A stretch of 64,000 nucleotides of DNA from Rhizobiaceae bacterium (GTDB lineage: Bacteria; Pseudomonadota; Alphaproteobacteria; Rhizobiales; Rhizobiaceae): contig JAHBYV010000010.1 of NCBI GenBank assembly GCA_019635795.1, positions 79,382 through 143,381 of the forward strand. The letters run 5' to 3'. Positions within the stretch are counted from its first letter, which is position 1; every line of letters begins with the position of its first letter. Made by a program: the position numbers and the translations under genes. Of the stretch, positions 33,744-42,740 are shown piece by piece. A model generated the notes under the pieces. The model was not told where the DNA came from, did no database searches, and saw only the letters and a list, made by a program, of their open reading frames with translations.

Positions 33744-35219
33744 TCAATCCCTTTGAACCTCCATCGACTCAAGGGCGTTGGCGAGGCGCTGCTCCTCGCC
33801 GAAATAGCGGGCGCGCTCCCAGAACTGCGGACGCCCAATGCCTGTCGAAACGTGACGGCCGGTCAGTTTACCGTTCGCATCCTCACCCGTGATATTATAG
33901 AGGACGATGTCCTGCGTGATGATGACATCGCCCTCCATGCCGATCACTTCGGTGATGTGGGTGATGCGGCGTGACCCGTCGCGAAGTCGCGCAGCCTGAA
34001 TTATAACGTCCACCGAACCGACGATGATTTCACGCACGGTTTTCTGCGGCAGGGAATAGCCACCCATCGCGATCATGGATTCCATACGGTTGAGACATTC
34101 GCGTGGGCTGTTGGAGTGGATGGTTCCCATTGAACCGTCGTGACCTGTGTTCATGGCCTGTAACAGGTCAAACACCTCGGGTCCGCGAACCTCGCCGACG
34201 ATGATGCGCTCAGGGCGCATACGCAGGCAGTTCTTGACGAGGTCGCGCATTGTAACCTGGCCTTCACCTTCGAGATTGGGCGGGCGGGTTTCAAGACGCA
34301 CTACATGCGGCTGCTGAAGCTGCAATTCCGCGGAGTCTTCGCAGGTGATGACGCGTTCCTCGCGGTCAACATAGTTGGTCAGGCAGTTCAGCAAGGTTGT
34401 CTTGCCCGAACCTGTGCCGCCGGAAATAATGACATTGCAGCGCACGCGACCGATAATCTTCAGGATTTCGGCGCCCTCTGGCGAGATGGCACCAAATCGA
34501 ACAAGCTGATCAAGCGTCAGCTTGTCCTTCTTGAATTTTCTGATTGTCAGTGCCGCGCCGTCAATCGCAAGCGGCGGCGCAATAACGTTGACGCGCGAAC
34601 CGTCCGGAAGGCGGGCGTCGCAGATCGGCGAGGATTCATCCACGCGGCGGCCAACCTGACTGACGATGCGCTGGCATACGTTCAAAAGCTGCTGGTTGTC
34701 ACGAAAGCGGATGTTGGTCTGCTCAACCTTGCCATTAACTTCAATATAAATCTGCTTTGCGCCATTGACCATGATGTCGGCAATGTCGTCGCGGGCAAGA
34801 AGCGGTTCCAGCGGTCCGTAGCCAAGAACGTCATTGCAGATGTCGTCGAGCAGTTCTTCCTGCTCGGCAATCGACATGGCAAAATTCTTGATTGCGATAA
34901 TGTCGTTGACGATATCGCGAATTTCTTCTCTGGCGGCTTCAGCCTCAAGCTTGGCAAGCTGCGAAAGATCAATCGTGTCGATCAGCGCCGAGAAAACCTG
35001 GCTCTTGGTGTCGTAATAGGCCTCGCTGCGTTCACGCGTAACAGATTTTGGCGGCTCCGGGGCCCGTGCGGGCTCTGGTGCGGGACGTGCGGCAGGGCGC
35101 GGAGCAACCGCAACAGCCGAAGCCGATGCCGGTTCGTGTTCGCGCGGAGGCGGGGCAGGAGGAACAGCTACCCGCGTCCCATTGCCTCTTGGCTCCTCAT
35201 TGCTTCTTCTACCGAACAT
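33744..35219 (-). CDS. cpaF: Tad pilus assembly ATPase CpaF/TadA
   Basis: 491 residues. A Pro/Ala-rich N-terminus (about 1-70) is followed by a VirB11-type secretion ATPase. Walker [13 protein letters not shown] (near 268), Asp box [14 protein letters not shown] and His box [15 protein letters not shown] are intact. It powers polymerisation, and probably retraction, of the Flp pilus from the cytoplasmic side. Order here is cpaB-cpaC-cpaD-cpaE-cpaF-tadB-tadC, the classical alphaproteobacterial arrangement. The start at 35219 has only a weak ribosome binding site. Confidence 0.95.
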   Translation of the reverse strand: MFGRRSNEEPRGNGTRVAVPPAPPPREHEPASASAVAVAPRPAARPAPEPARAPEPPKSVTRERSEAYYDTKSQVFSALIDTIDLSQLAKLEAEAAREEIRDIVNDIIAIKNFAMSIAEQEELLDDICNDVLGYGPLEPLLARDDIADIMVNGAKQIYIEVNGKVEQTNIRFRDNQQLLNVCQRIVSQVGRRVDESSPICDARLPDGSRVNVIAPPLAIDGAALTIRKFKKDKLTLDQLVRFGAISPEGAEILKIIGRVRCNVIISGGTGSGKTTLLNCLTNYVDREERVITCEDSAELQLQQPHVVRLETRPPNLEGEGQVTMRDLVKNCLRMRPERIIVGEVRGPEVFDLLQAMNTGHDGSMGTIHSNSPRECLNRMESMIAMGGYSLPQKTVREIIVGSVDVIIQAARLRDGSRRITHITEVIGMEGDVIITQDIVLYNITGEDANGKLTGRHVSTGIGRPQFWERARYFGEEQRLANALESMEVQRD

Positions 35220-35278
35220 GGTCTTTACACCGCTTCGCTTGTCTAACGTCTCAAACGGGGTTCACCCTCTCGTTCATC

Positions 35279-36550
35279 TTACTTCTTGCGCTTGATGCGC
35301 CCCAGCAAACCGCCAAGCGAACGCTGTTTCTTTGCTTTGATTTCGCTGCGCCCTGTCAGAACCCGCGCAATTTCTGCAAACTGCGCGGTAATCGGGCTCT
35401 TGGCGTCCGTTTCGCCAATCATTCTCCCGCTGTTTCCAGCCTGTCCGAAAATTTGCGGATCGAATGGAATGACCGCCACAGGTTCTATCCCCAGCGGATC
35501 GGTAAACTCTGCAGGTTTGATCTCCGGGCGTTTCGGCATTCCGACCTGATTCAGGATCAGCTTGGGAGGCGCATCATTGGGGCGCAGCTTCTTCAGCATA
35601 TCGATCATGGTTTTCGCGTTTCGCAAATTCGCGAGTTCCGGCGTGGCGGTAATCACCACATCGTCGGCGCGTGTCAGCACCTGTTTGGCCCATCCGGTCC
35701 AAACGTGTGGCAGATCAAGAATGAGGATCGGCGCGCTGCGCTGTGCCGTGTCGATGATCTGGCTGAACGCATCAGTGTCGAAATCATATGTGCGGTCGAG
35801 CGTGGACGGCGCGGCCAGCAAGGAAAGATGTTCGGCACATTGGGTCAGCAGCCGGTCAAGATAGACCTCGTCCACACGATCCGGCGCGAACACTGCTTCC
35901 GCAATGCCTTGCGGCGGGTCCTGATCGAAATTGATATTGGCTGTGCCGAACGCAAGGTCGAGGTCTGCAACCACGACTTCAGACTGGAAAAGCGTTGAAA
36001 TGCTCCAAGCGACATTGTGCGCGATGGTTGATGAGCCAACGCCGCCCTTGGCGCCGACGAACGCTATCGAATGGCCCATCGGGGCCGCTTCAGGATCAAC
36101 GAAAATTCCGGCGACGACGCTAATGATCTCCGGCATGGTCACAGGCGCAACCATATATTCGGAAACGCCCGCCCGCATAAGTTCGCGGTAAAGGCCAACA
36201 TCGTTGTAATGGCCGATAACGATGACTTTTGTTGCGGGGTCGCAATATTCCGAAAGCTGATGGAGCTGGTCCATCAGATCTTTCGGCTCGCTGCGCGATT
36301 CCAGAATGATGAGGTTGGGCGTTGGCGCGGTCTGATAAAAATCAAGGGCGGTGGCGATGCCGCCCATGTGCACCTTCAGGTGGGTTTTCATCATACGCCG
36401 GTCTTGCCCGACACGCTCAACGGTTCCCGCAACCGCTTCCGTCTCGCAAAAGGCCTGAATGGAAATGCGCGGAATCGGCCTTACACTACGCAGGGCGGTG
36501 GCTTCCCCATCATCCTCGTCTATGTGTGCCTCATATGCCAGATTGCTCAT
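35279..36550 (-). CDS. cpaE: Tad pilus localisation ATPase CpaE/TadZ
   Basis: 423 residues from the ATG at 36550 (MSNLAYEAHI) with GGAAGG upstream; seven further in-frame codons exist before it. A receiver-like N-terminal domain (about 30-150) is followed by a MinD/ParA-type ATPase domain with the deviant Walker A AKGGVGSSTIAHN and ADLDLAFGTANI. CpaE/TadZ marks the site of Tad machinery assembly at the pole. The C-terminus is basic (KAKKQRSLGGLLGRIKRKK). It lies between cpaD and cpaF. Confidence 0.93.
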   Translation of the reverse strand: MSNLAYEAHIDEDDGEATALRSVRPIPRISIQAFCETEAVAGTVERVGQDRRMMKTHLKVHMGGIATALDFYQTAPTPNLIILESRSEPKDLMDQLHQLSEYCDPATKVIVIGHYNDVGLYRELMRAGVSEYMVAPVTMPEIISVVAGIFVDPEAAPMGHSIAFVGAKGGVGSSTIAHNVAWSISTLFQSEVVVADLDLAFGTANINFDQDPPQGIAEAVFAPDRVDEVYLDRLLTQCAEHLSLLAAPSTLDRTYDFDTDAFSQIIDTAQRSAPILILDLPHVWTGWAKQVLTRADDVVITATPELANLRNAKTMIDMLKKLRPNDAPPKLILNQVGMPKRPEIKPAEFTDPLGIEPVAVIPFDPQIFGQAGNSGRMIGETDAKSPITAQFAEIARVLTGRSEIKAKKQRSLGGLLGRIKRKK

Positions 36551-36604
36551 GTCAGCCTTCCCAGCCCTCAACCTCTGGATGCAGCATAATTTTCTAATTG
36601 CTTA

Positions 36605-37270
36605 TTAATAGTTGATAGTCGGTAAGAACGGTCTCGAATTTACGCGATAATCCTCGATAACGATGCTGCGGTTCTCTGCGTCGATCGTTGTTGACTTGCG
36701 TGGGCCAAGCAGATCGTTGGGATTCGATATCTGCGCGGCAATGTTGTTCTGGTACGCGCAGCCGAAATTGGCATAGTGCCTGTTGTCTTTTGTGTTGGTC
36801 AGGTCTTCGGGCCAGGAACCACATTGGTTTGTTTGGGCCTTGACCACCGAATAGGCGACCCGAACCGGCGAAGACAGTCCGGCCTCTCCGGCCTGATAGG
36901 TCACCACCGAGATGCGCGCTGCAGGTACGCCGTTTGCCTTTGCGACGCGCACGAAATCATTTGCAGCACGCGAGGCCGCCAGATCATTCCTTGCACCAAC
37001 GGGGCGCATGATTGTCAGCATGGGCGCGGCGCGCTTGTCGTAATTGACAAGGAAGCCTTCGAGCGTCTCGACCTGTGCTCTAGTTGCGCCGCGGTCGCCC
37101 GCGCCAACCGCAAGGTCAATCGTCACTTCCTGCTCTGCGATGGTAATAGGATGGTTCGTGCGATAGTCGTCAGGAATAGACGCGACCTTCATCCGGTCGG
37201 CACATCCGGCCAGCACGATCAGGGCCAACGGGGCAGCTATTTGAACAATCCGCTTGGTAGAGCGCAGCAT
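36605..37270 (-). CDS. cpaD: Tad pilus outer-membrane lipoprotein CpaD
   Basis: 221 residues with a lipoprotein signal: MLRSTKRIVQIAAPLALIVL followed by AGC, Cys23 being the lipid site. The mature protein has the CpaD-family features NHPITIAEQEVTIDL, RARVE-like arrangement of charged residues, and PEDLTNTKDNRHYANFGCAY near the C-terminus. CpaD helps the CpaC secretin assemble in the outer membrane. It follows cpaC by 15 bp and precedes cpaE. Confidence 0.92.
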   Translation of the reverse strand: MLRSTKRIVQIAAPLALIVLAGCADRMKVASIPDDYRTNHPITIAEQEVTIDLAVGAGDRGATRAQVETLEGFLVNYDKRAAPMLTIMRPVGARNDLAASRAANDFVRVAKANGVPAARISVVTYQAGEAGLSSPVRVAYSVVKAQTNQCGSWPEDLTNTKDNRHYANFGCAYQNNIAAQISNPNDLLGPRKSTTIDAENRSIVIEDYRVNSRPFLPTINY

Positions 37271-37285
37271 GATGGTCCCCTCACA

Positions 37286-38821
37286 TCACTTATAGATATA
37301 GCCGACCACGCCATGATACTGGCCGGTTGGCATAGCGGTTTTGGTGGTGCCGTAAATACGGTTGACCTTGCCCATGAACATGCCGTCGAGATCGCTTGCC
37401 GGATTGAAATTATCCGTCGGCAGGGCCTGCTCTGAACGAGCGGTCGGCTTGGTCAGATATGGGGTGATCAGGATCACCAACTCCGTTTCATTGCGAACGA
37501 AGTCGCGGCTGCGGAACATGGTGCCAAGAACCGGGATCTTGGATGCGCCCGGCAAGCCATTTATGACCTGACGCACATCATCACGAACAAGTCCTGCAAT
37601 CATCATTGTGCCGCCGGAAGGCAATTCGACAGTGGTGTCGGCAAGGCGCTTGCGCAGGGAAATGATGTTGGTCTTTCCGCCAGTCGCGAGTGAGCCTTCA
37701 TTGGTTGGCTCCGAGACGCTCGTGCGAACCTTCAGGCTGATGCGTCCGGCAGACAGCACCACCGGCTTGAACTCAAGCCCGATGCCATATTCGATGCGCT
37801 CATGTTCCCAGGTCGGATCGCCGTCCATATTGTCCTGAGAGCGGTTCTGGGTGAAGCCTGTAACAATGTTGAATTCGCCGCCAACGCGGAAGGTGGCCTG
37901 CTCGCCGGATACGGCGGTAAGCGTTGGTTCAGCCAGCGTCTTCATCACGCCGGCCTGTTCCATGGCGTCCAGCGAAGCATCAAGGGCCGTAACGCCGGTC
38001 TTGACCAGCCCGAGCGTTGATCCGCCGCTTCCGATCAAGGATTTGCCGAGGCCGAACACATTGTCGGTCAGAGCGCCGAAGGAAATGCCGTCATTGTTGG
38101 TGTTGCTCACCATCAGGTTCACGCCAAGCTGCTTCATGACGTTGCGGCTGACTTCCGCGACCGTGACCTTGAGCATCACCTGATCTTCGCCAATGATCTG
38201 AAGAAGATTGACGATCTTGGAGACCTGACGCTGACTGTCCGGGTTGTCGATCGAAACGCCGCCGCCATCTGTAGGCGCGGAAGCTGTCTGCGAATATTGT
38301 CCGGTGGTCGCTTCACCGCCGGTCACGAAGATCTGGGCGAGTTCGGCTGCGCGCTTGGCGTCCAGCGGCGTATCGACAGTGCCCGTAAGCACGACATTGT
38401 CGTTTAAAAGCTCAACCGTGACATCGGATGTTGGCAGGATCTTCTTGATATAGGCCTCAAGCCCCGCCACATCGCGCTCGATCTGAAGGTCGAGGCTGGC
38501 AATCTGTTCGCCATTTGCGCCGAATACAAAGATATTCGTTTCACCTACAGCCTTGCCGAACAGATAGATGCGGCGCGATGTGCGGGTCACGGCGTCCGCA
38601 ACCGCAGGATTGGCAACCAGAATATCGTAGGCGTCGGATGGCAGGTCGATCACGATGGATTTGTTAAGGCCAAGCTTGATACGCTGGCTTGCGGTCGTGG
38701 CCGTGACGCGCGTGGATGCCGCCAGCGCCTGAGAGGGCTGCCAAACAGGCGTGGCAGCGAGCATCGCGACAGTCGATGCCATGAGAATCGCTGCTTTAGC
38801 AATATTTAAAGTGCCTCTCAT
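37286..38821 (-). CDS. cpaC: Tad pilus secretin CpaC/RcpA
   Basis: 511 residues. A signal peptide (MRGTLNIAKAAILMASTVAM) is followed by a pilus N-domain (about 40-110: IKLGLNKSIVIDLPSDAYDI), a BON-like domain (about 115-190) and the secretin domain (about 250-470), with VELPSGGTMMIAGLV and the C-terminal ETELVILITPYL. It forms the outer-membrane channel for the Flp pilus. The start overlaps cpaB by 4 bp. A second protein carrying only the N-domain is encoded at 40876-41301. Confidence 0.94.
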   Translation of the reverse strand: MRGTLNIAKAAILMASTVAMLAATPVWQPSQALAASTRVTATTASQRIKLGLNKSIVIDLPSDAYDILVANPAVADAVTRTSRRIYLFGKAVGETNIFVFGANGEQIASLDLQIERDVAGLEAYIKKILPTSDVTVELLNDNVVLTGTVDTPLDAKRAAELAQIFVTGGEATTGQYSQTASAPTDGGGVSIDNPDSQRQVSKIVNLLQIIGEDQVMLKVTVAEVSRNVMKQLGVNLMVSNTNNDGISFGALTDNVFGLGKSLIGSGGSTLGLVKTGVTALDASLDAMEQAGVMKTLAEPTLTAVSGEQATFRVGGEFNIVTGFTQNRSQDNMDGDPTWEHERIEYGIGLEFKPVVLSAGRISLKVRTSVSEPTNEGSLATGGKTNIISLRKRLADTTVELPSGGTMMIAGLVRDDVRQVINGLPGASKIPVLGTMFRSRDFVRNETELVILITPYLTKPTARSEQALPTDNFNPASDLDGMFMGKVNRIYGTTKTAMPTGQYHGVVGYIYK

Positions 38822-39624
38822 TTCCTGCCCCCTACCTCTGTTACTTCGCCGGATTTTATGAGCCGGATTGTGCCCGTCCGCCCTTCGCCGGACACAAGAT
38901 AATCGGCCTCGCCTCCTGGCTTTTCCTGCGCATCCGCCACCGATCTCAGCGCGAGGGTGAGCCGGTCTGCCATTTGTTGCGCTACTGTTATGATTTCGGC
39001 CTGCTGGGACGTCAGTTCGAGCGTAGCCGTGTCGCCAACCCGGACTTTCTTGCCGTCCTCGTCTTCCTGAATGGTCTGGTCGATTGCCAGAACCTTTATG
39101 TTCTTGAGGATCGTTTCGGTGGTGAATCCGTTCGCGCCGCCCTGTTGGGCGTCGGCTCTGCGGGTCATGATGACGTCAACAAAATCGTTCGGCAAAATGA
39201 AACCGCCAGCGGACGTGTCCGCCGCGATCTGAACAGCCACCGCGCGTCTTCCTGCCGGAAGAATGGATGAAAGGAAGCTTTGACCGTCGCCGACAAGCTT
39301 GTTGCGCCGCAGCGGCTCTCCTGTGTAGAGCGGAACGCGGGCAAGCGAGGAATTCAGCTTTTCAAGCGCGTCAGGGGTTTCCTTGCGTGTGATGAATCCC
39401 TGCGCGACATTACTGGAGGGCCACCCCTGCCAGGCAATCTTGCCCTGAAGTGTAGCGCCCATCGGCACATCGCCGGTCAACACCAGGACATCTGTCAGGG
39501 CTATGCTTGGGGCGCTGGTTTCCACCACCACGCGCTGGGGGACAAGCATTGTCTTTGCCACATAGCCAGCGCCGATCGCTGCTGCGACCGCCACTCCAAG
39601 TATGAGGACTCTCGATGCTGCCAT
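38818..39624 (-). CDS. cpaB: Tad pilus periplasmic protein CpaB/RcpC
   Basis: 268 residues from the ATG at 39624 (MAASRVLILGVAVAAAIGAG), preceded by AGGAG at suitable distance; 18 further codons upstream lack a ribosome binding site. An N-terminal membrane anchor is followed by an SAF domain (about 45-115, with VLVLTGDVPMGATLQ) and the RcpC domain with GRRAVAVQI and FILPNDFVDVIMTRR. It is thought to link the secretin with the periplasm or cell wall. It is the first gene of the cpaB-tadC set; the prepilin peptidase gene is 122 bp upstream. Confidence 0.92.
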   Translation of the reverse strand: MAASRVLILGVAVAAAIGAGYVAKTMLVPQRVVVETSAPSIALTDVLVLTGDVPMGATLQGKIAWQGWPSSNVAQGFITRKETPDALEKLNSSLARVPLYTGEPLRRNKLVGDGQSFLSSILPAGRRAVAVQIAADTSAGGFILPNDFVDVIMTRRADAQQGGANGFTTETILKNIKVLAIDQTIQEDEDGKKVRVGDTATLELTSQQAEIITVAQQMADRLTLALRSVADAQEKPGGEADYLVSGEGRTGTIRLIKSGEVTEVGGRK

Positions 39625-39746
39625 TCGACTGGCTCCTGCGTACGGATCACCTGTTGTGACCGGACATTGCAGTGCCAATCGTCAAATTATGGTTAATAAA
39701 ACACTTACCGGTGTGCTTAATTTTGTACTTAAATCTAATATGCCCG

Positions 39747-40265
39747 TCAGCCTGCCAGCCTGTTCAGAGCCCAGACTACCAACGGCGATTCGGAGAATGC
39801 GAACATTCCGCCTGCTCCAAGAGCGATGCCATAAGGAACGCCTTTAACATCGGAAGCGAAATTGCGCAGGAACCTGTTCTGGTAGGCGAGATAGTGCCAG
39901 GGCGAGCGACGGAACAGGAGTATGGCCAGGGTCAGTTGCCCGCCAACAACTGTAATAGCCATTAAATATGTAACCAGCGACGGGCCGAACCCGAGCCAGA
40001 CGGCGCTGGCTGCGATGAGCTTGGCGTCGCCACCACCCATGCCACCGATTGCAAAAAGCGTGAAGGTCACGGCCAGTACTGCTGCACCGGCCAGCAGGTG
40101 CATCCCTATCGCGCTCGCTGCCATGCCTGTCATGGGCGCGACAAGCACAAAGGTTGCAAGCAGAACAAGTGGCACGATGTTGTTGATCTTCATCGAAAGC
40201 ACATCTGAAATGGCCGAATAGACCATGCAGAAAGGAAAAACGACGAAGATGATTGCCTCTGGCAT
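39747..40265 (-). CDS. cpaA: Prepilin peptidase CpaA/TadV
   Basis: 172 residues from the ATG at 40265, with GGGAC upstream; a TTG at 40286 would add seven. It is a small A24-family aspartic prepilin peptidase with about five hydrophobic segments. The two catalytic aspartates are in YSAISDVLSMKI and in GGMGGGDAKLI. It removes the leader of Flp pilin and of the TadE-like minor pilins. It lies between the Flp pilin gene and cpaB. Confidence 0.92.
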   Translation of the reverse strand: MPEAIIFVVFPFCMVYSAISDVLSMKINNIVPLVLLATFVLVAPMTGMAASAIGMHLLAGAAVLAVTFTLFAIGGMGGGDAKLIAASAVWLGFGPSLVTYLMAITVVGGQLTLAILLFRRSPWHYLAYQNRFLRNFASDVKGVPYGIALGAGGMFAFSESPLVVWALNRLAG

Positions 40266-40303
40266 GGATTGCGTCCCGATTGTCAACGCGCTTCACGAAC
40301 GGA

Positions 40304-40329
40304 AAAGGCCGCCCCAGGGGACGGCCTTT
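40304..40329 (-). terminator. Terminator/attenuator after the Flp pilin gene
   Basis: AAAGGCCG and CGGCCTTT form an 8-bp stem, extended by further C/G pairs toward the loop, between flp and cpaA. On the minus strand it is followed by TTCC after the stem's own TTTT. It probably ends most flp transcripts while some read into the assembly genes, which fits the need for much more pilin than machinery. Confidence 0.65.
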
Positions 40330-40366
40330 ATATGGGCCTTGATAGAGGCCCCAAACCAGCCGTCGG

Positions 40367-40549
40367 TTACTGAACGTTATTAGCGTTGTCGACCGTGGTG
40401 GAGATGTTCGAGAAGGTTTCATTCAGCTGGGAACCCAGCGAACGAGCGCCAACGATGATGGCGACTGCGATAAGGCACGCGATCAGGCCATACTCAATTG
40501 CGGTTGCACCGGACTCGTCATTTACGAAACGTGCGATCAGTTTGGACAT
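40367..40549 (-). CDS. flp: Flp/Fap-type major pilin
   Basis: 60 residues, typical for Flp. A short leader MSKLIARFVNDESG is followed by the processed start ATAIEYGLIACLIAVAIIVG, with the conserved Glu and Tyr of Flp pilins. Cleavage after Gly14 by CpaA is expected. The C-terminus is short and polar. The ATG follows GGAGTAAGG. It heads the Tad operon and is followed by a hairpin before cpaA. Confidence 0.95.
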   Translation of the reverse strand: MSKLIARFVNDESGATAIEYGLIACLIAVAIIVGARSLGSQLNETFSNISTTVDNANNVQ

Positions 40550-40875
40550 TGCCTTACTCCATTTGTTTGCAGCTCTCTGTCCGTCTGCTTTGTTTCTGCA
40601 GATCGGATGATTGCAACCTAGACGGGAGGCGTTGCGTTCGACTTAAGAAACAGCCTTACTGAATAGTTTATTTATTCAGGTCCGTTATGTAGTTAATACT
40701 GACTTATCAGTATGAAAAAGTAAAAGATGCAGGATTTAATTAAAAATCGAAATAAAATCCATGTCTATATTATAAGGTAGTTTTCGCGCTGGGGTTGAAG
40801 CTGAGATCGGGGTTTAACCGTTAGTTCACCATTTTGATTCACTTTCCGTTGGAATCACATGGCTGGAGCCTTCGC
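40550..40875. promoter_or_regulatory. AT-rich divergent promoter region of the pilus locus
   Basis: This 326-bp gap separates flp (minus strand) from the pilus N-domain gene (plus strand) and is distinctly AT-rich between about 40660 and 40780. It should hold the promoters of both units. I see a perfect inverted repeat at 40696-40713 but no full CtrA box (TTAA-N7-TTAA), sigma-54 site or coding sequence. Confidence 0.6.
40696..40713. promoter_or_regulatory. Perfect inverted repeat upstream of flp
   Basis: ATACTGA-CTTA-TCAGTAT, 7-bp arms around 4 bases, 147 bp before the flp start on the minus strand and 163 bp before the divergent gene. It has no T-run and lies in the AT-rich promoter zone, so a protein-binding site is more likely than a terminator. 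The binding protein is unknown. Confidence 0.45.
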
Positions 40876-41301
40876 ATGAACTCGTCATTCGTCAATTGTT
40901 GCGCTGCCTTAGCGCTCGTTTGCACACTGATGCAGTGGGGCATTCCTGCATCGGCGGCGGAAGGCATTCAGGTCGAAACCAATCAGGCCCGGATCGTCAA
41001 GCTGCCCCGCGCAGCAGACACCGTTATTGTCGGCAATCCCGAAATCGCCGATGTTGCGGTTCAGGATGACCAGACGATTGTGCTGACAGGCAAAGGTTTT
41101 GGTGTGACCAACCTTGTCGTGCTTGCGAAGGATGGCACGGCCATTGTTGACCAACAGGTAACCGTTTCGCGGCAGACCGTTTCGACATTGCGTGTTTACC
41201 GGCGAGCGGATGTGCAGACTTTATCCTGCACCCCAATGTGCGAAGCAGCATATCTGAGCAATTCTGAAGCCCGTTCCGACGCCTCAATGGGTGCCCAGTA
41301 A
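40876..41301 (+). CDS. Stand-alone pilus/secretin N-domain protein
   Basis: 141 residues from the ATG at 40876 with GGAG upstream. A signal peptide (MNSSFVNCCAALALVC, then QWGIPASAAEG) is followed by one T2SS/T3SS pilus N-domain: IVKLPRAADTVIVGNPEIAD and VLTGKGFGVTNLVVLAKDG. The same fold opens the CpaC secretin encoded about 2 kb away, but the BON and secretin parts are missing here. The tail has a close cysteine pair in LSCTPMCEAA. It starts the plus-strand half of the Tad locus, ahead of the TadE-like genes. It may act as a periplasmic adaptor of the secretin. Confidence 0.82.
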   Translation: MNSSFVNCCAALALVCTLMQWGIPASAAEGIQVETNQARIVKLPRAADTVIVGNPEIADVAVQDDQTIVLTGKGFGVTNLVVLAKDGTAIVDQQVTVSRQTVSTLRVYRRADVQTLSCTPMCEAAYLSNSEARSDASMGAQ

Positions 41302-41431
41302 ATACTGGCGCAGGATATTGTTAGTTAATCGACGGTAAATTTCCTCGCTGCATTTCACGTTAGCCATCAAACGCTAATTCAACGTCTTTCATTCATATTC
41401 CGACCCGGTGGGAAGTATCAGGGTTATGGGT

Positions 41432-42016
41432 ATGAACAACAAGACGGGCATGGCAGCTCGCCCCCGCGGGACACGGCGGCGCTTTTTGCTGTCTCGGTTC
41501 TATCGAAATTCGGACGGTGCCACAGCGGTAGAGTTCGGACTGCTGGCTATCCCTTTTCTGATGGCGCTTTTCGCCATTCTTGAAACAGGTGTGCAGGTGG
41601 CCGCCCAGCAATTGCTGGTAAATGCAACGGACGACGTGGCGCGGCAGATCCGTACAGGTCAGATCACAAGCACCAATCAGGCACAGCTTCGAACGATGAT
41701 CTGTGAGCGCATAGAGTTGCTGGTTACTTCGGGTTGTCCGGGACTGCGGGTGGATTTGCGCACCTATCCAAGCTTTCAGGCTGTAGCGAACCAGAACATC
41801 GACGTTGTGGGGAATAATATCGTGCTTGAGTACGGCTCCGGCGGAGTTCCAAAGGCTCTCAAGGCCGAAGTTGGGGCGGGTGGTGCCAAGCAATCCATGC
41901 GCACATTTTACTTTTGGCCCGTCATGGTTGGCCTGCTGAATGAATCGTTTGGAACTGCGGGAAATGGAACCACACTCCTTTCCGCAACCCAAACCTGGCA
42001 AAACGAAGCCTTTTGA
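41432..42016 (+). CDS. TadE-like minor pilin
   Basis: About 194 residues from the ATG at 41432 (MNNKTGMAARPR); an ATG at 41426 or a GTG at 41408 are alternatives. A basic leader is followed by SDGATAVEFGLLAIPFLMAL, the TadE-type prepilin motif with the conserved Glu. The periplasmic part has a cysteine pair (MICERIELLVTSGCPG). It is expected to be processed by CpaA and to act as a minor pilin or assembly initiator. It is followed after 9 bp by a second TadE-like gene. Confidence 0.88.
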   Translation: MNNKTGMAARPRGTRRRFLLSRFYRNSDGATAVEFGLLAIPFLMALFAILETGVQVAAQQLLVNATDDVARQIRTGQITSTNQAQLRTMICERIELLVTSGCPGLRVDLRTYPSFQAVANQNIDVVGNNIVLEYGSGGVPKALKAEVGAGGAKQSMRTFYFWPVMVGLLNESFGTAGNGTTLLSATQTWQNEAF

Positions 42017-42025
42017 GCGCCCGTC

Positions 42026-42661
42026 ATGAACCAGCTCACCAAAAACAAGATCAATATCGCAGCCGGGAAAATCTCGCAGATGAAGCTGCTGGCCCGGTTT
42101 GGCGCAGATCGCCGCGGCATTGCCGCTGTTGAGTTTGCAATCCTGATGCCGCTGCTGCTGTGCATCTATTTCGGGTCTGTCGAGCTAATCCAGGCAATCG
42201 AAACAAACAGAAAGCTTTCCCGCGCGTCGGCCCAGATTGCCGACCTCATTTCGCAAAACATCAACACAAACAAAGCCGATATTGATGCGATCATGCAGAT
42301 CGGTACGGCTTCCCTTGGCTCATACAATCGCTCGACGCCAGATTTCCGCATAACCGCCATCAAGATGACCGACGACGCGATCCCGCAAGCGACCACCTTG
42401 TGGACGCGCAATCGCGTTGCAGGATCTTTCAGCAGTGGCGGAAAAGCCGGTGATCCCGGAGCTGTACCCGCAACATTCAAGGCCAAAAATCAGGTTGTCA
42501 TCAAGGTTGAAACTTCTCTTGCCTATAATCTGATGCTGGCCTGGGACGGAAAGAGTGCGTCAAAATACGGGGTCGCCGGATTTTTCAGCGGCATTCCAAT
42601 GACATCGACCTATTATTTCCGGCCACGTGTTGGCGATACGGTGAATTGCAGCGACTGCTGA
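42026..42661 (+). CDS. TadE/TadG-like minor pilin
   Basis: 211 residues. After a basic N-terminus, RRGIAAVEFAILMPLLLCIY is the prepilin-type motif with the conserved Glu. The C-terminal periplasmic part ends RVGDTVNCSDC, with two close cysteines. It lacks the von Willebrand domain of full-length TadG. It is codirectional with the preceding TadE-like gene, 9 bp apart, and precedes deoB by 79 bp. Confidence 0.88.
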   Translation: MNQLTKNKINIAAGKISQMKLLARFGADRRGIAAVEFAILMPLLLCIYFGSVELIQAIETNRKLSRASAQIADLISQNINTNKADIDAIMQIGTASLGSYNRSTPDFRITAIKMTDDAIPQATTLWTRNRVAGSFSSGGKAGDPGAVPATFKAKNQVVIKVETSLAYNLMLAWDGKSASKYGVAGFFSGIPMTSTYYFRPRVGDTVNCSDC

Positions 42662-42740
42662 ACGGGCGCGCAATACGGCCCTGATTTGCCAAAGCGCTCG
42701 ACCAACATTATTTCTCACCTGTCAAACAGATGGGTGAACC

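Noticed and set aside
34305-35246. 313-codon plus-strand open frame
   Set aside because: Antisense to cpaF, whose motifs are complete on the other strand.
41325-41339. TTAA-N7-TAAA as a CtrA box before the TadE-like gene
   Set aside because: One half-site deviates, and such near matches are expected by chance in AT-rich gaps.
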